Assembly (NCBI RefSeq): GCF_000956525.1
Contig: NZ_JYIW01000013.1
Span: 1 to 55,385 of the forward strand
DNA length: 55,385 nucleotides
Reading direction: 5' to 3'
Source of the DNA: Microbacterium oxydans
Lineage (GTDB): Bacteria > Actinomycetota > Actinomycetes > Actinomycetales > Microbacteriaceae
Position 1 is the stretch's first letter. Every line of letters starts with the position of its first letter. Positions 43,039 to 49,972 of the stretch are shown here, piece by piece. The translations under genes and the position numbers were made by a program. The notes under the pieces are model-generated. The model worked only from the letters and a program-made list of their open reading frames with translations. It was not told the origin of the DNA and did no database searches.

Positions 43039-43509
43039 TCAGGCATGGGTCCCTGCCGCGGTCGCCCCGTTCTGGGTCCCTGACGCGCTCGTCCCTTCTT
43101 GGGTCCCTGAGCCTGTCGAAGGGTCGCGCAGCGCGCGGTTGACCATCTCGGTGTCGGTGAACTGCTCGAACGCGACGACCTTGCCGCCGGCGAGCCGCCA
43201 GACGTGCGCGACGCGAGCCGCGAAGAACCGCCCCGTGCGCGTGTTGGTGCCGGAGTAGGTGCCGATGCCGATCACCGTGTCGCCGCCGTCGACGACCTCG
43301 TCGATCGCGACCGTGTAGTCGTCCCAGTCCTCCTGGATGCGTGCGAACACGTTCGCGGCGACCGCGTCGGGCCCGATGTAGGTGCCGGCGTACGGGAAGC
43401 CGGCGGCCTCGGTCCATCGCACGTCGGATGCGAATGGCGCCAGCATCCCGTCGAGGTCCCCGCGGTCGTTCGCGGCGTAGTGCTCGCGGATGATGTCTGC
43501 ATTGCTCAT
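43039..43509 (-). CDS. NTF2-like (SnoaL-type) small protein with repeat-encoded tail
   Basis: 156 residues. NTF2-like fold: N-terminal helices IIREHYAANDRGDLDGMLAPF, then strands VRWTEAAGFPYAGTYIG and the sheet VIGIGTYSG...VAHVWRLAGGKVVAFEQFTDT. Such proteins are ligand-binding, isomerase-like or dehydratase-like; no catalytic assignment. The fold ends near TDTEMVNRAL. The last ~27 residues ([18 protein letters not shown] and so on) are the translation of dispersed-repeat copies at 43046-43123 and are probably unstructured. Co-oriented between moaF2 and livK. Confidence 0.85.
   Translation of the reverse strand: MSNADIIREHYAANDRGDLDGMLAPFASDVRWTEAAGFPYAGTYIGPDAVAANVFARIQEDWDDYTVAIDEVVDGGDTVIGIGTYSGTNTRTGRFFAARVAHVWRLAGGKVVAFEQFTDTEMVNRALRDPSTGSGTQEGTSASGTQNGATAAGTHA
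43046..43123. repeat. Dispersed-repeat array encoding the tail of the NTF2-like protein
   Basis: TGGGTCCCTG motifs at about 43046, 43074 and 43100; the last is an intact core ending at AAGGG 43123. The other two keep only the GGGTCCCTG half. Encodes the tail GTQ..GTQ..GTH of the NTF2-like protein. Confidence 0.8.
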
Positions 43510-43532
43510 GTGTGCTCTCCTCGATCCGTTCC

Positions 43533-43574
43533 TGGGTCCCTGAGCCTGTCGAAGGGCTGTGCCTGTCGAAGAGG
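43533..43574. repeat. Dispersed-repeat copy and degenerate copy between moaF2 and the NTF2-like gene
   Basis: Intact core (43533-43556, GGGTCCCTGAGCCTGTCGAAGGG) followed by GTGCCTGTCGAAGAGG, a truncated second copy. It fills the intergenic gap directly after the moaF2 stop. Confidence 0.82.
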
Positions 43575-43575
43575 G

Positions 43576-44364
43576 TCAGACCGGCTGCGCGTCGGGGTAG
43601 GCGACGGAGCCGAGCGGGTAGATGTGACCGCCGCCGCGCGAGTGCTCGGCCTGGCCTTCGCCGTTGAGTCCGAGGAAGATCCCGGTCGTCATGAGCTGGT
43701 AGCCCAGGTCGTGCAGCCAGACGCTCGCGACCGCGATGCGGAATTCGCGGAAGCAGAACAGGTAGAGTCCGTCGGCGAACTTCCACACGGTCGAGAGGTC
43801 CATGTCGCCGTGGCCCCGCTGCACGCCTTCGAGGCACTGCCATGCGTAGCGCTGGCTCGACACGTAGACGTGCTCGTACAGGTGCTGCGGGCTGTAGCGG
43901 TAGATGTTGCGCTTGCCGATCAGGTCGCGGCTCGGCCCCGGCACCGCACCGCTCGCAGGGCCGGCGTCGGTGGTCGCTGCCCAGAAGTCCTGTCCGACCT
44001 GCGGGGTGCCCTCGACGGCCTCGGCCGCGATGCGGGAGCGGACGACCGTGGCGCGATGCGTCGTGGTCGAGAAGACGACCGTGATCGCCTCGCGCTCGCG
44101 GCTCTCGAGCGGGATGTTGACGAACACGATGTCGTCGCGCACCCTGACCGCGTCATACGGGTCGGTCCCTGAGGCGTCGAATCCGGTCCAGGTCACGGCG
44201 TCAGCGTCGAAGCGGAGGGCGAGCGTCGTGCCGTCATCGAGGCTGAGCGTCAGCGCGGTGCCGGCGAGCAGCGTGTTCGGCAGCCGGTACGTGTCGATGC
44301 CCGCGGCGAACTCGTCGTATGTGCGCCACTCATCGAGCGTCGGGTCGGTGGAGATGTCGGTCAT
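43576..44364 (-). CDS. MoaF-like protein 2 (monoamine regulon family)
   Basis: 262 residues. Second MoaF-family protein of the window. It shares with the first the block LIGKRNIYRYSPQHLYEHVY, then SSQRYAWQCLEG, RGHGDMD and GLYLFCFREFR, so the invariant pattern YEHVYxSSxxYxWQCLxGxxRG is visible in both. No signal peptide; cytosolic. Probably the first gene of the NTF2-like/Liv transporter operon. Function is unknown; intracellular binding or handling of the imported compound is a hypothesis. Confidence 0.85.
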   Translation of the reverse strand: MTDISTDPTLDEWRTYDEFAAGIDTYRLPNTLLAGTALTLSLDDGTTLALRFDADAVTWTGFDASGTDPYDAVRVRDDIVFVNIPLESREREAITVVFSTTTHRATVVRSRIAAEAVEGTPQVGQDFWAATTDAGPASGAVPGPSRDLIGKRNIYRYSPQHLYEHVYVSSQRYAWQCLEGVQRGHGDMDLSTVWKFADGLYLFCFREFRIAVASVWLHDLGYQLMTTGIFLGLNGEGQAEHSRGGGHIYPLGSVAYPDAQPV

Positions 44365-44581
44365 GGAGGTCCAGACGTCGCACTCGGCGGAGCATCCTCG
44401 CTCCGGGCATCGCGTCGTCGCGGTGCGCTTGCCTCATGCTGGATCCGGGCCGGTCATCCCCTCAAGGTCGCGGCGTCCATCGCGCGCCGAGAGTCAACCG
44501 GCGTGCCCTCCCGGGCAAGAGCGAGGCTGTGAGTGCGCTCGGCATCCCGCCCAGGTGCGTGTGCCGATGCCAGGATGAGGC

Positions 44582-44971
44582 GTGCGCACCGAATCCCGTC
44601 CTGCCCGTCCGATCGCGCTTCGCGTTGCAGCCTGGACGCTCGCTCTGCTGCTGTCCGTCATCCTGTTCGCCGTCGCCTGGGCGTGGTGCTGGCTGGGTTT
44701 CGAGGAGGAGTTCTCGGAGGAGGGCAAGGCGCAGGCGGCCGGCACGACGATGGCGGGGTGGGGGCTGCAGTTCGGCCTGATCCCCGTACTGGTCCTGCAC
44801 GCACTGGTGCTGATCGGCCTGTTCCTGGCGATCCGCGGTGGTCGGCGCGGCGTCGGTCTCAGCCTCCTCATCGCGCTGGGCATCCTCGTGGCCGCGTCGC
44901 TGCCTGGCTTCGTCGTGGTGCAGGTGCTCAGCGGAGGCTCGATGTTCGAGCCGCCCGTATACGTCCCCTGA
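44582..44971 (+). CDS. Small membrane protein
   Basis: 129 residues from GTG 44582. Three predicted membrane helices (ALLLSVILFAVAWAWCWLGF; LQFGLIPVLVLHALVLIGLF; SLLIALGILVAASLPGFVVV) with the acidic loop EEEFSEEGK after the first. No family recognised. Read opposite to moaF2 and convergent with the AraC gene, so it is a separate unit inserted in the cluster. Confidence 0.7.
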   Translation: MRTESRPARPIALRVAAWTLALLLSVILFAVAWAWCWLGFEEEFSEEGKAQAAGTTMAGWGLQFGLIPVLVLHALVLIGLFLAIRGGRRGVGLSLLIALGILVAASLPGFVVVQVLSGGSMFEPPVYVP

Positions 44972-44980
44972 TCCGGGCGG

Positions 44981-45937
44981 TCAGCGCGCCGCGCGGTACT
45001 CGCTGGGGGAGACCCCGAAGGCCGACTTGAACGCGCGGCTGAAGTGCGCCGCGTCGACGAAGCCCCAGCGCGCGGCGATCGCCGCGACCGGCCGGTCAGC
45101 GAGCATCGGGTCGAGCAGATCACGGCGGCACTGCTCGAGGCGGCGGGTGCGGATCCAGGTCGAGACGGTCACGCCCTGCTCCTGGAACAGGCCGTGCAGG
45201 TGCCTGGTCGAGATGAAGTGCGCCGAGGCGATCGTCGCCGGACCGAGGTCGGTCGAGGCGAGATTGCGATCGATGTACGAGCGGATGCGCTGCACGAGTG
45301 CGCGATGTGGATCGGCCGAGACCTCGTCGAGCCCGAGCTCGCGCGTGAAGACGGTCGTGACGAGATCGAGGGCGCTGTGTGCAAGCCGTGCGCCGGTGGT
45401 GCCGGCGAGCTGGTCGAGGTTGCCCGCCAGCTGCGTCAGGTAGGGGACGACCATGCCACCGAGCCCCTCCTGGCCGGAGATGCGGACGGCGGTGAGCTGT
45501 CCGATCATGTCGGAGGGCAGGCTGATGAGGTGCTTCGGGAACATCACGACCATGGTGCGGAAGTCCTGGTCGAACACGAGCGAGTACGGGCGGTCGGTGT
45601 CGTACACGGCGAGGTCGCCGGCCTGCAGCACCGCCTCGCGGTCGTCCTGGATCAGCAGGCCGGTGCCGGCGAGCATCAGACTGACCTTGAAGTACGAGCG
45701 GTCGCTGCGGGCGATGAGCTCGGGGGTGCGTTCGACGACGTGCGAGGTGGCCCTGACCTCGGTCACGTGCACCTCGTCGACCGAGGCGCCGCGGATCACA
45801 CCGCGGAAGTGGTCGGGCCCGCCGCTGGACACCTGCAGCGGCACGAAGGACTCGCTGACGGCAGCTCGGAACTCGCTGATGTTGCGCGCGATGAGCGTGG
45901 ACACCGATTCGGCAGGGGCAGCGGGTGCACCGTTCAT
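44981..45937 (-). CDS. AraC-family regulator, FeaR-like
   Basis: 318 residues. N-terminal AraC-binding-2 type domain (HVTEVRATSHVVERTPELIARSDRSYFKV and later GDLAVYDTDRPYSL; quoted in part) and a C-terminal double helix-turn-helix (STRHLHGLFQEQGVTVSTWI; AAIAARWGFVDAAHFSRAFK). This architecture is that of FeaR, the activator of amine oxidase and phenylacetaldehyde dehydrogenase in E. coli. It stands 617 bp upstream of the moaF2-liv operon, in the same direction, and may also serve the distant amine oxidase. Target genes are inferred. Confidence 0.85.
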   Translation of the reverse strand: MNGAPAAPAESVSTLIARNISEFRAAVSESFVPLQVSSGGPDHFRGVIRGASVDEVHVTEVRATSHVVERTPELIARSDRSYFKVSLMLAGTGLLIQDDREAVLQAGDLAVYDTDRPYSLVFDQDFRTMVVMFPKHLISLPSDMIGQLTAVRISGQEGLGGMVVPYLTQLAGNLDQLAGTTGARLAHSALDLVTTVFTRELGLDEVSADPHRALVQRIRSYIDRNLASTDLGPATIASAHFISTRHLHGLFQEQGVTVSTWIRTRRLEQCRRDLLDPMLADRPVAAIAARWGFVDAAHFSRAFKSAFGVSPSEYRAAR

Positions 45938-46054
45938 GAATGATCACCTCGGGATGGTGGAACGACGACGTTGTATACGATCCGTGGGGCGATGCTATCA
46001 CCGGCGGCGCGGAACCGGCACGACTTCTCGGATGTGGATCGGAAGGGTGCACCC

Positions 46055-47176
46055 ATGAGAGCTTTCGCCGACCGGGTCATGCGGGTGCTTCGGCAGCTGC
46101 GCGGGCCGCAGACCTCGGATGCCGTGTTCGAGGCGACCGCCCTGATCGTCGGGGCGCTCTTCCTCGTGATCGGCTTCACGATCGGCCTCCCGGTCTTCTG
46201 GGGCCGCCAGCTGTCGATCAGCGGTCCCGGGTCGATCGGCGCGTTCGCGGCATACGGCGGCGCACTGACCGCGGCCATCGCGTTCATGCTCGGGCGTCTC
46301 GCCGTCCGCCTCGAAGAACTCGCCCCCGACGCCGTGCGCGACGGCTTCAGCGTGCCGGGGGATCGCCTCCGCTGGTACGACCTCCTGGCGATCGCCTTCG
46401 CCCATGCGGCCATCGCCGCGCTCGGCTGGCTCGGGGTCGCCAAGCTGCTGGAGCGCAGTTTCACGGATGCTCCGGTGTTCCCGTTCCCCGGCGCGGTGCT
46501 CGTCGCCGTGGCCTTCGCGCTCACCGCGTACGTGTCGTTCCTGAGCAGCGTCGCGCTCACGCCCATGGTGCTGTCGCTGGTGCTCGCCGTGTTCCTCGTG
46601 GTCGGCGCCTTCGCGAGCATGCTCGCGTCGAGCGACCCGCATTGGTGGCGCGACAACCTCTCGGCGCTCGGCATGAGTTCGAACAGCGCATCGCTCGCGT
46701 TCAACGTGACCCTCATCATCGCCGGGATCATGATCACCACGATCTCGCGATATGCGACCGCCGGTCTGCCTGCCGCGGATCCGATCGACCGGCGGGGACG
46801 CTTCATCGTGCGCGGCGGGCTGATCCTGATGGGGATCTTCCTCGCCTGCGTCGGCATCTTCCCCGTCGACGAGTTCTTCATCGTGCACAACACCGTCGCC
46901 ACGGGGATGGCAGTGGTGTTCGCAGTCGTCGTCGTGGGGCTGCCGTGGTTCCTGCGCACGATCCCGCGCGTGTTCGTGGTGTTCGGCTGGGCGTACGTGC
47001 TGGTGATCGTGCTGCTCGCCGCGTTCTTCGCCGTGGGGTACTACAACCTGACGGCCGTCGAGCTGATCGCGGCGGTGCTGATCTTCAGCTGGATCATCGT
47101 GTTCCTCCGCACCGCCGGATCGGTCGCAGGACAGCCCTCGGCTGGAGCGCAGCCGGCAGCGTCGGTCGCGGACTGA
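46055..47176 (+). CDS. DUF998-like integral membrane protein
   Basis: 373 residues from ATG 46055 with GGAAGGG upstream. About ten membrane helices with few charged loops (LIVGALFLVIGFTIGLPVFW; ALTPMVLSLVLAVFLVVGAF). It resembles the DUF998 family, whose function is unknown; the middle contains SALGMSSNSASLAFN and the conserved FPVDEFFIVHNTVA motif. Divergent from the AraC gene. A 12-bp inverted repeat terminator spans its stop codon. Confidence 0.75.
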   Translation: MRAFADRVMRVLRQLRGPQTSDAVFEATALIVGALFLVIGFTIGLPVFWGRQLSISGPGSIGAFAAYGGALTAAIAFMLGRLAVRLEELAPDAVRDGFSVPGDRLRWYDLLAIAFAHAAIAALGWLGVAKLLERSFTDAPVFPFPGAVLVAVAFALTAYVSFLSSVALTPMVLSLVLAVFLVVGAFASMLASSDPHWWRDNLSALGMSSNSASLAFNVTLIIAGIMITTISRYATAGLPAADPIDRRGRFIVRGGLILMGIFLACVGIFPVDEFFIVHNTVATGMAVVFAVVVVGLPWFLRTIPRVFVVFGWAYVLVIVLLAAFFAVGYYNLTAVELIAAVLIFSWIIVFLRTAGSVAGQPSAGAQPAASVAD

Positions 47177-47209
47177 GCGCCGAGCCGTCTGAAGCGGCGG
47201 CGCTCAGTC
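47171..47209. terminator. Bidirectional terminator spanning two stop codons
   Basis: GACTGAGCGCCG (47171-47182) and CGGCGCTCAGTC (47198-47209) form a perfect 12-bp stem with a 15-base loop. The TGA of the DUF998 gene (47174-47176) and the stop of the rpiR gene (47204-47206) lie in the two arms, so each stop codon is part of the terminator. Confidence 0.8.
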
Positions 47210-48064
47210 GCCGCGGAGCGCCTGGGCTGCATCCGCCGTACGCTGCAGCGCGTGCACGGTGTGCGCATGGCGACGCTGGGCGACGCCGACGAAGATGCAG
47301 TCGACGAGCGCCAGCTGCGCGATGCGGCTGACCATCGCGCCGGCGCGGAACCGTGATTCCCTGGCGTGCGTGAACAGGGCGTGGTCCGCGGTCTCGGCGA
47401 GGGGGGAGTCCGCTGCGCTCGTGACGCCGATCGTGGCGCTTCCCGCAGCTCTGGCGGTCTGCAGGAACCGGACCGTCTCGGCGGTCGTGCCGGAGTTCGA
47501 GAACCCGATCGCGACGGCCTTCGGTGCGCTGAGCGCGGCGGCGGCACTTGCCTCGTGGGCGTCGGAGAGCACGATCGCGGTGCGGCCGATGCGCAGGAGT
47601 TTGTGGCCGAGATCGTCGGCGACGAGGCGGCTCGCCCCGACGCCGAAGAGCAGGATGCGGTGCGCCTGGTCGATCGCCTCGACGGCGTCGGCGAGCACGT
47701 CGTAGTCGAGGTTGCCGACCGTCTCCTCGATCGCCAGCAACTCGAGTGCCGCGATCTTGCCTGCGGCGTCGCGCAGGGAGTCGCCGACGGCGATCTCCGA
47801 ACCGAAGCCGGTCGGAGCGCTGAACTGCACGGACTCGCGGCCGAGCTCAGCGGCCAGCGACATGCGGAGGGCGGCGTAGCCGCGCAGGCCGATCACGCGG
47901 CAGAACCGCACGACGGAGGCGACGGAGGTCTCGCAGAGGGCGGCGAGCTCCGAGATCGTGCTCTCCACGGCGGTGTTCGGGTTCTCGCTGATCACGCGCG
48001 CGATGCGGGCGAGCGACGGCGGGAGCGTCTCGGCAGCCGTCGCGATCGTCGTCTGGATGCTCAT
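47204..48064 (-). CDS. RpiR/MurR-family regulator with SIS domain
   Basis: 286 residues from ATG 48064. N-terminal RpiR helix-turn-helix (ESTISELAALCETSVASVVRFCRVIG) and C-terminal SIS sugar-phosphate domain (ILLFGVGASRLVADDLGHKLLRIGR; AIGFSNSGTTAETV). Divergent from a kinase-MurQ pair, so it is most likely a MurR-type repressor that senses N-acetylmuramic acid 6-phosphate. A palindrome AACAATTGTT stands between. Confidence 0.88.
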   Translation of the reverse strand: MSIQTTIATAAETLPPSLARIARVISENPNTAVESTISELAALCETSVASVVRFCRVIGLRGYAALRMSLAAELGRESVQFSAPTGFGSEIAVGDSLRDAAGKIAALELLAIEETVGNLDYDVLADAVEAIDQAHRILLFGVGASRLVADDLGHKLLRIGRTAIVLSDAHEASAAAALSAPKAVAIGFSNSGTTAETVRFLQTARAAGSATIGVTSAADSPLAETADHALFTHARESRFRAGAMVSRIAQLALVDCIFVGVAQRRHAHTVHALQRTADAAQALRGD

Positions 48065-48110
48065 GACTCTCCCTCGTCCACGCGGCGCATCGGATCGACG
48101 GACGCGCGTG

Positions 48111-48147
48111 AACAATTGTTTCATGGGTCTCTATGAATGCGTAGACT
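48111..48147 (+). promoter_or_regulatory. MurR-type operator and leaderless promoter of the kinase-murQ operon
   Basis: AACAATTGTT (48111-48120) is a perfect 10-bp palindrome in the divergent gap. TAGACT (48142-48147) is a -10 hexamer 6 bp before the ATG at 48154, and no ribosome site is present, so the mRNA probably begins at the start codon. The operator assignment to the RpiR protein is inference. Confidence 0.55.
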
Positions 48148-48153
48148 ATTTTC

Positions 48154-49044
48154 ATGTCTTCCCCCGCTCGTGCCGTCGCCGTCGACCTCGGCAAGTCCCG
48201 ATGCCGCGTGGTCGCAGCCGACGTCGCGAGCGACGGCGTCGGGGCCCCCGGGCTCGCCGCGCGTGACGGTGTGGCGGCGGCGCTGGCGTCGATCCTGCCG
48301 CTGCTGCCGCGCGACGATCCGCCGATCGACCTCCTCGGCGTCGGCGCGGCTGGCGCCTGGGCGGCCCCCGATGCTGCACGACAGCTCGCCGAAGCCCTCG
48401 CCGCCGAGACCGGAGCGCGGGTCGCCGTGGCATCCGATGTCGTGACAGCGCACGCGGGCGCGCTCGGCGGCGGCGAAGGTGTGCTGCTGATCGCCGGTAC
48501 CGGAGCCGCGGCTCTCGGCGTCGACGCCGACGGCGTGCGACTCGTCGACGGCTGGGGCCCTGAGCTCGGCGACTTCGGCAGCGGATCCTGGCTCGGACGG
48601 GAGGCGCTGCGGGCTGTGCTGCGCGGCTCCGTCGATCTGTCGCCGGACACGACGCTCACCACCGGGATCCGAGAGCGCATCGGCGCAGCATCCGACATCG
48701 CCGCATGGCTCGCCCGACCCGAGCCCCTCGCTCGCCGACTCGCGACGCTCGCACCCCTCGTGCTCGACGCCGCAGCGGCCGGTGACCGCATCGCCGCTGA
48801 GATCGCTGCCGAGGCGGTCCGGCTCCTGACGGCATCCGCTGCCGCCGCCTCGTCACGCAGCCTCGATGTCGTGATCCATGGTGGGCTCACCGACCATGAC
48901 TGGTTCCGCGCCGCCCTCGTCTCATCGCTGCAGGCAGCCGGACGCACCGGCATCCCGGCGGCAGGGACCGCGCTCGACGGCGCACTGCTGCTCGCCGGCC
49001 GCCCCGATCTTCCCCATGAAAGGTTCGTGCACCGTGCCGAATGA
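48154..49044 (+). CDS. BadF/BadG-type sugar kinase (N-acetylglucosamine/N-acetylmuramate kinase-like)
   Basis: 296 residues. Actin-like ATPase fold of the N-acetylhexosamine kinase (BadF/BadG) family: phosphate 1 motif VAVDLGKSRCR, connect 1 HAGALGGGEGVLLIAGTGAAA and phosphate 2 GELGDFGSGSWLG-like (here PELGDFGSGSWLGREAL). Next to murQ it likely phosphorylates N-acetylmuramic acid and/or N-acetylglucosamine, giving the substrate of MurQ. The stop overlaps the murQ start by 11 bp. Confidence 0.85.
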   Translation: MSSPARAVAVDLGKSRCRVVAADVASDGVGAPGLAARDGVAAALASILPLLPRDDPPIDLLGVGAAGAWAAPDAARQLAEALAAETGARVAVASDVVTAHAGALGGGEGVLLIAGTGAAALGVDADGVRLVDGWGPELGDFGSGSWLGREALRAVLRGSVDLSPDTTLTTGIRERIGAASDIAAWLARPEPLARRLATLAPLVLDAAAAGDRIAAEIAAEAVRLLTASAAAASSRSLDVVIHGGLTDHDWFRAALVSSLQAAGRTGIPAAGTALDGALLLAGRPDLPHERFVHRAE

Positions 49045-49966
49045 CACTCGACTGAACGATCTGCTCACCGTGCTCGCGAGTCTCGACACCGAGGCGTCGA
49101 CCACCGAGCGCGGCGACCTCGACCTGCTCGACACCGCCGAGCTCGTGCGCCGCATGAACGCGGAAGACGCCAGGGTGCCGGTCGCGGTCGCCGAGCGGGC
49201 CGCCGAGATCGCGGCTGCGGTCGACGGCATCACCGAGCGCTTCCGCCGCGGCGGCCGCCTCATCTACATCGGCGCAGGCACGGCCGGCCGCATCGGCGTG
49301 CTCGATGCGAGCGAATGCCCGCCCACCTTCGGCACCGATCCGTCGATGGTCGTCGGTCTGATCGCGGGTGGCGAGACCGCCATCCGCTCCGCGGTCGAGA
49401 ACGCCGAGGACGACGATCAGGCCGCGGCGGCCGAGCTCCGAGGGCTCGCACTCACCGCCGACGACACGGTCGTCGGCATCTCGGCCTCCGGCCGCACGCC
49501 CTATGTGGTCGGCGGCCTCGAGTACGCCGGCGGCATCGGTGCGTTCACCGTCGCGATCGCATCCAACACGGCGTCGGCGATCGGTGCGGTCGCCGAGATC
49601 GCGATCGAGATCGTGACCGGTCCGGAGTTCATCTCCGGCTCCACCAGGCTCAAGTCGGGCACCGCGCAGAAGCTCGTGGTGAACATGCTCACGACGCTCT
49701 CGATGATCAAGCTCGGCAAGACCTACCGCGGCGTGATGGTCGACCTGCTCGCCACGAACGAGAAGCTGCACGCTCGCTCGATCCGCACGGTGTCGCAGTT
49801 GGCCGGGGTCGGGGTCGAAGAAGCCGCTGCCGCGCTCGAGGGGGCGTCTGGATCCGTGAAGCTCGCGCTGCTCACGGTCACGACCGGCGCGACCCCGGAT
49901 GCCGCGGCATCCGCTCTCGCCGACGCCGACGGCATCCTGCGCGACGCGATCGCCGCGCTGTCCTGA
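49034..49966 (+). CDS. murQ: N-acetylmuramic acid 6-phosphate etherase
   Basis: 310 residues from GTG 49034, with GAAAGG at 49018-49023 and an 11-bp overlap with the kinase. Cleaves the lactyl ether of MurNAc-6-phosphate to GlcNAc-6-phosphate and lactate. SIS domain GGRLIYIGAGTAGRIGVLDASE (quoted in part: IGAGTAGRIGVLDASECPPT), GGETAIRSAVENAEDD with the catalytic Glu and LKSGTAQKLVVNM. Works in recycling of peptidoglycan sugars. Convergent with the amine oxidase gene, 6 bp apart. Confidence 0.95.
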   Translation: MPNDTRLNDLLTVLASLDTEASTTERGDLDLLDTAELVRRMNAEDARVPVAVAERAAEIAAAVDGITERFRRGGRLIYIGAGTAGRIGVLDASECPPTFGTDPSMVVGLIAGGETAIRSAVENAEDDDQAAAAELRGLALTADDTVVGISASGRTPYVVGGLEYAGGIGAFTVAIASNTASAIGAVAEIAIEIVTGPEFISGSTRLKSGTAQKLVVNMLTTLSMIKLGKTYRGVMVDLLATNEKLHARSIRTVSQLAGVGVEEAAAALEGASGSVKLALLTVTTGATPDAAASALADADGILRDAIAALS

Positions 49967-49972
49967 GACCGG

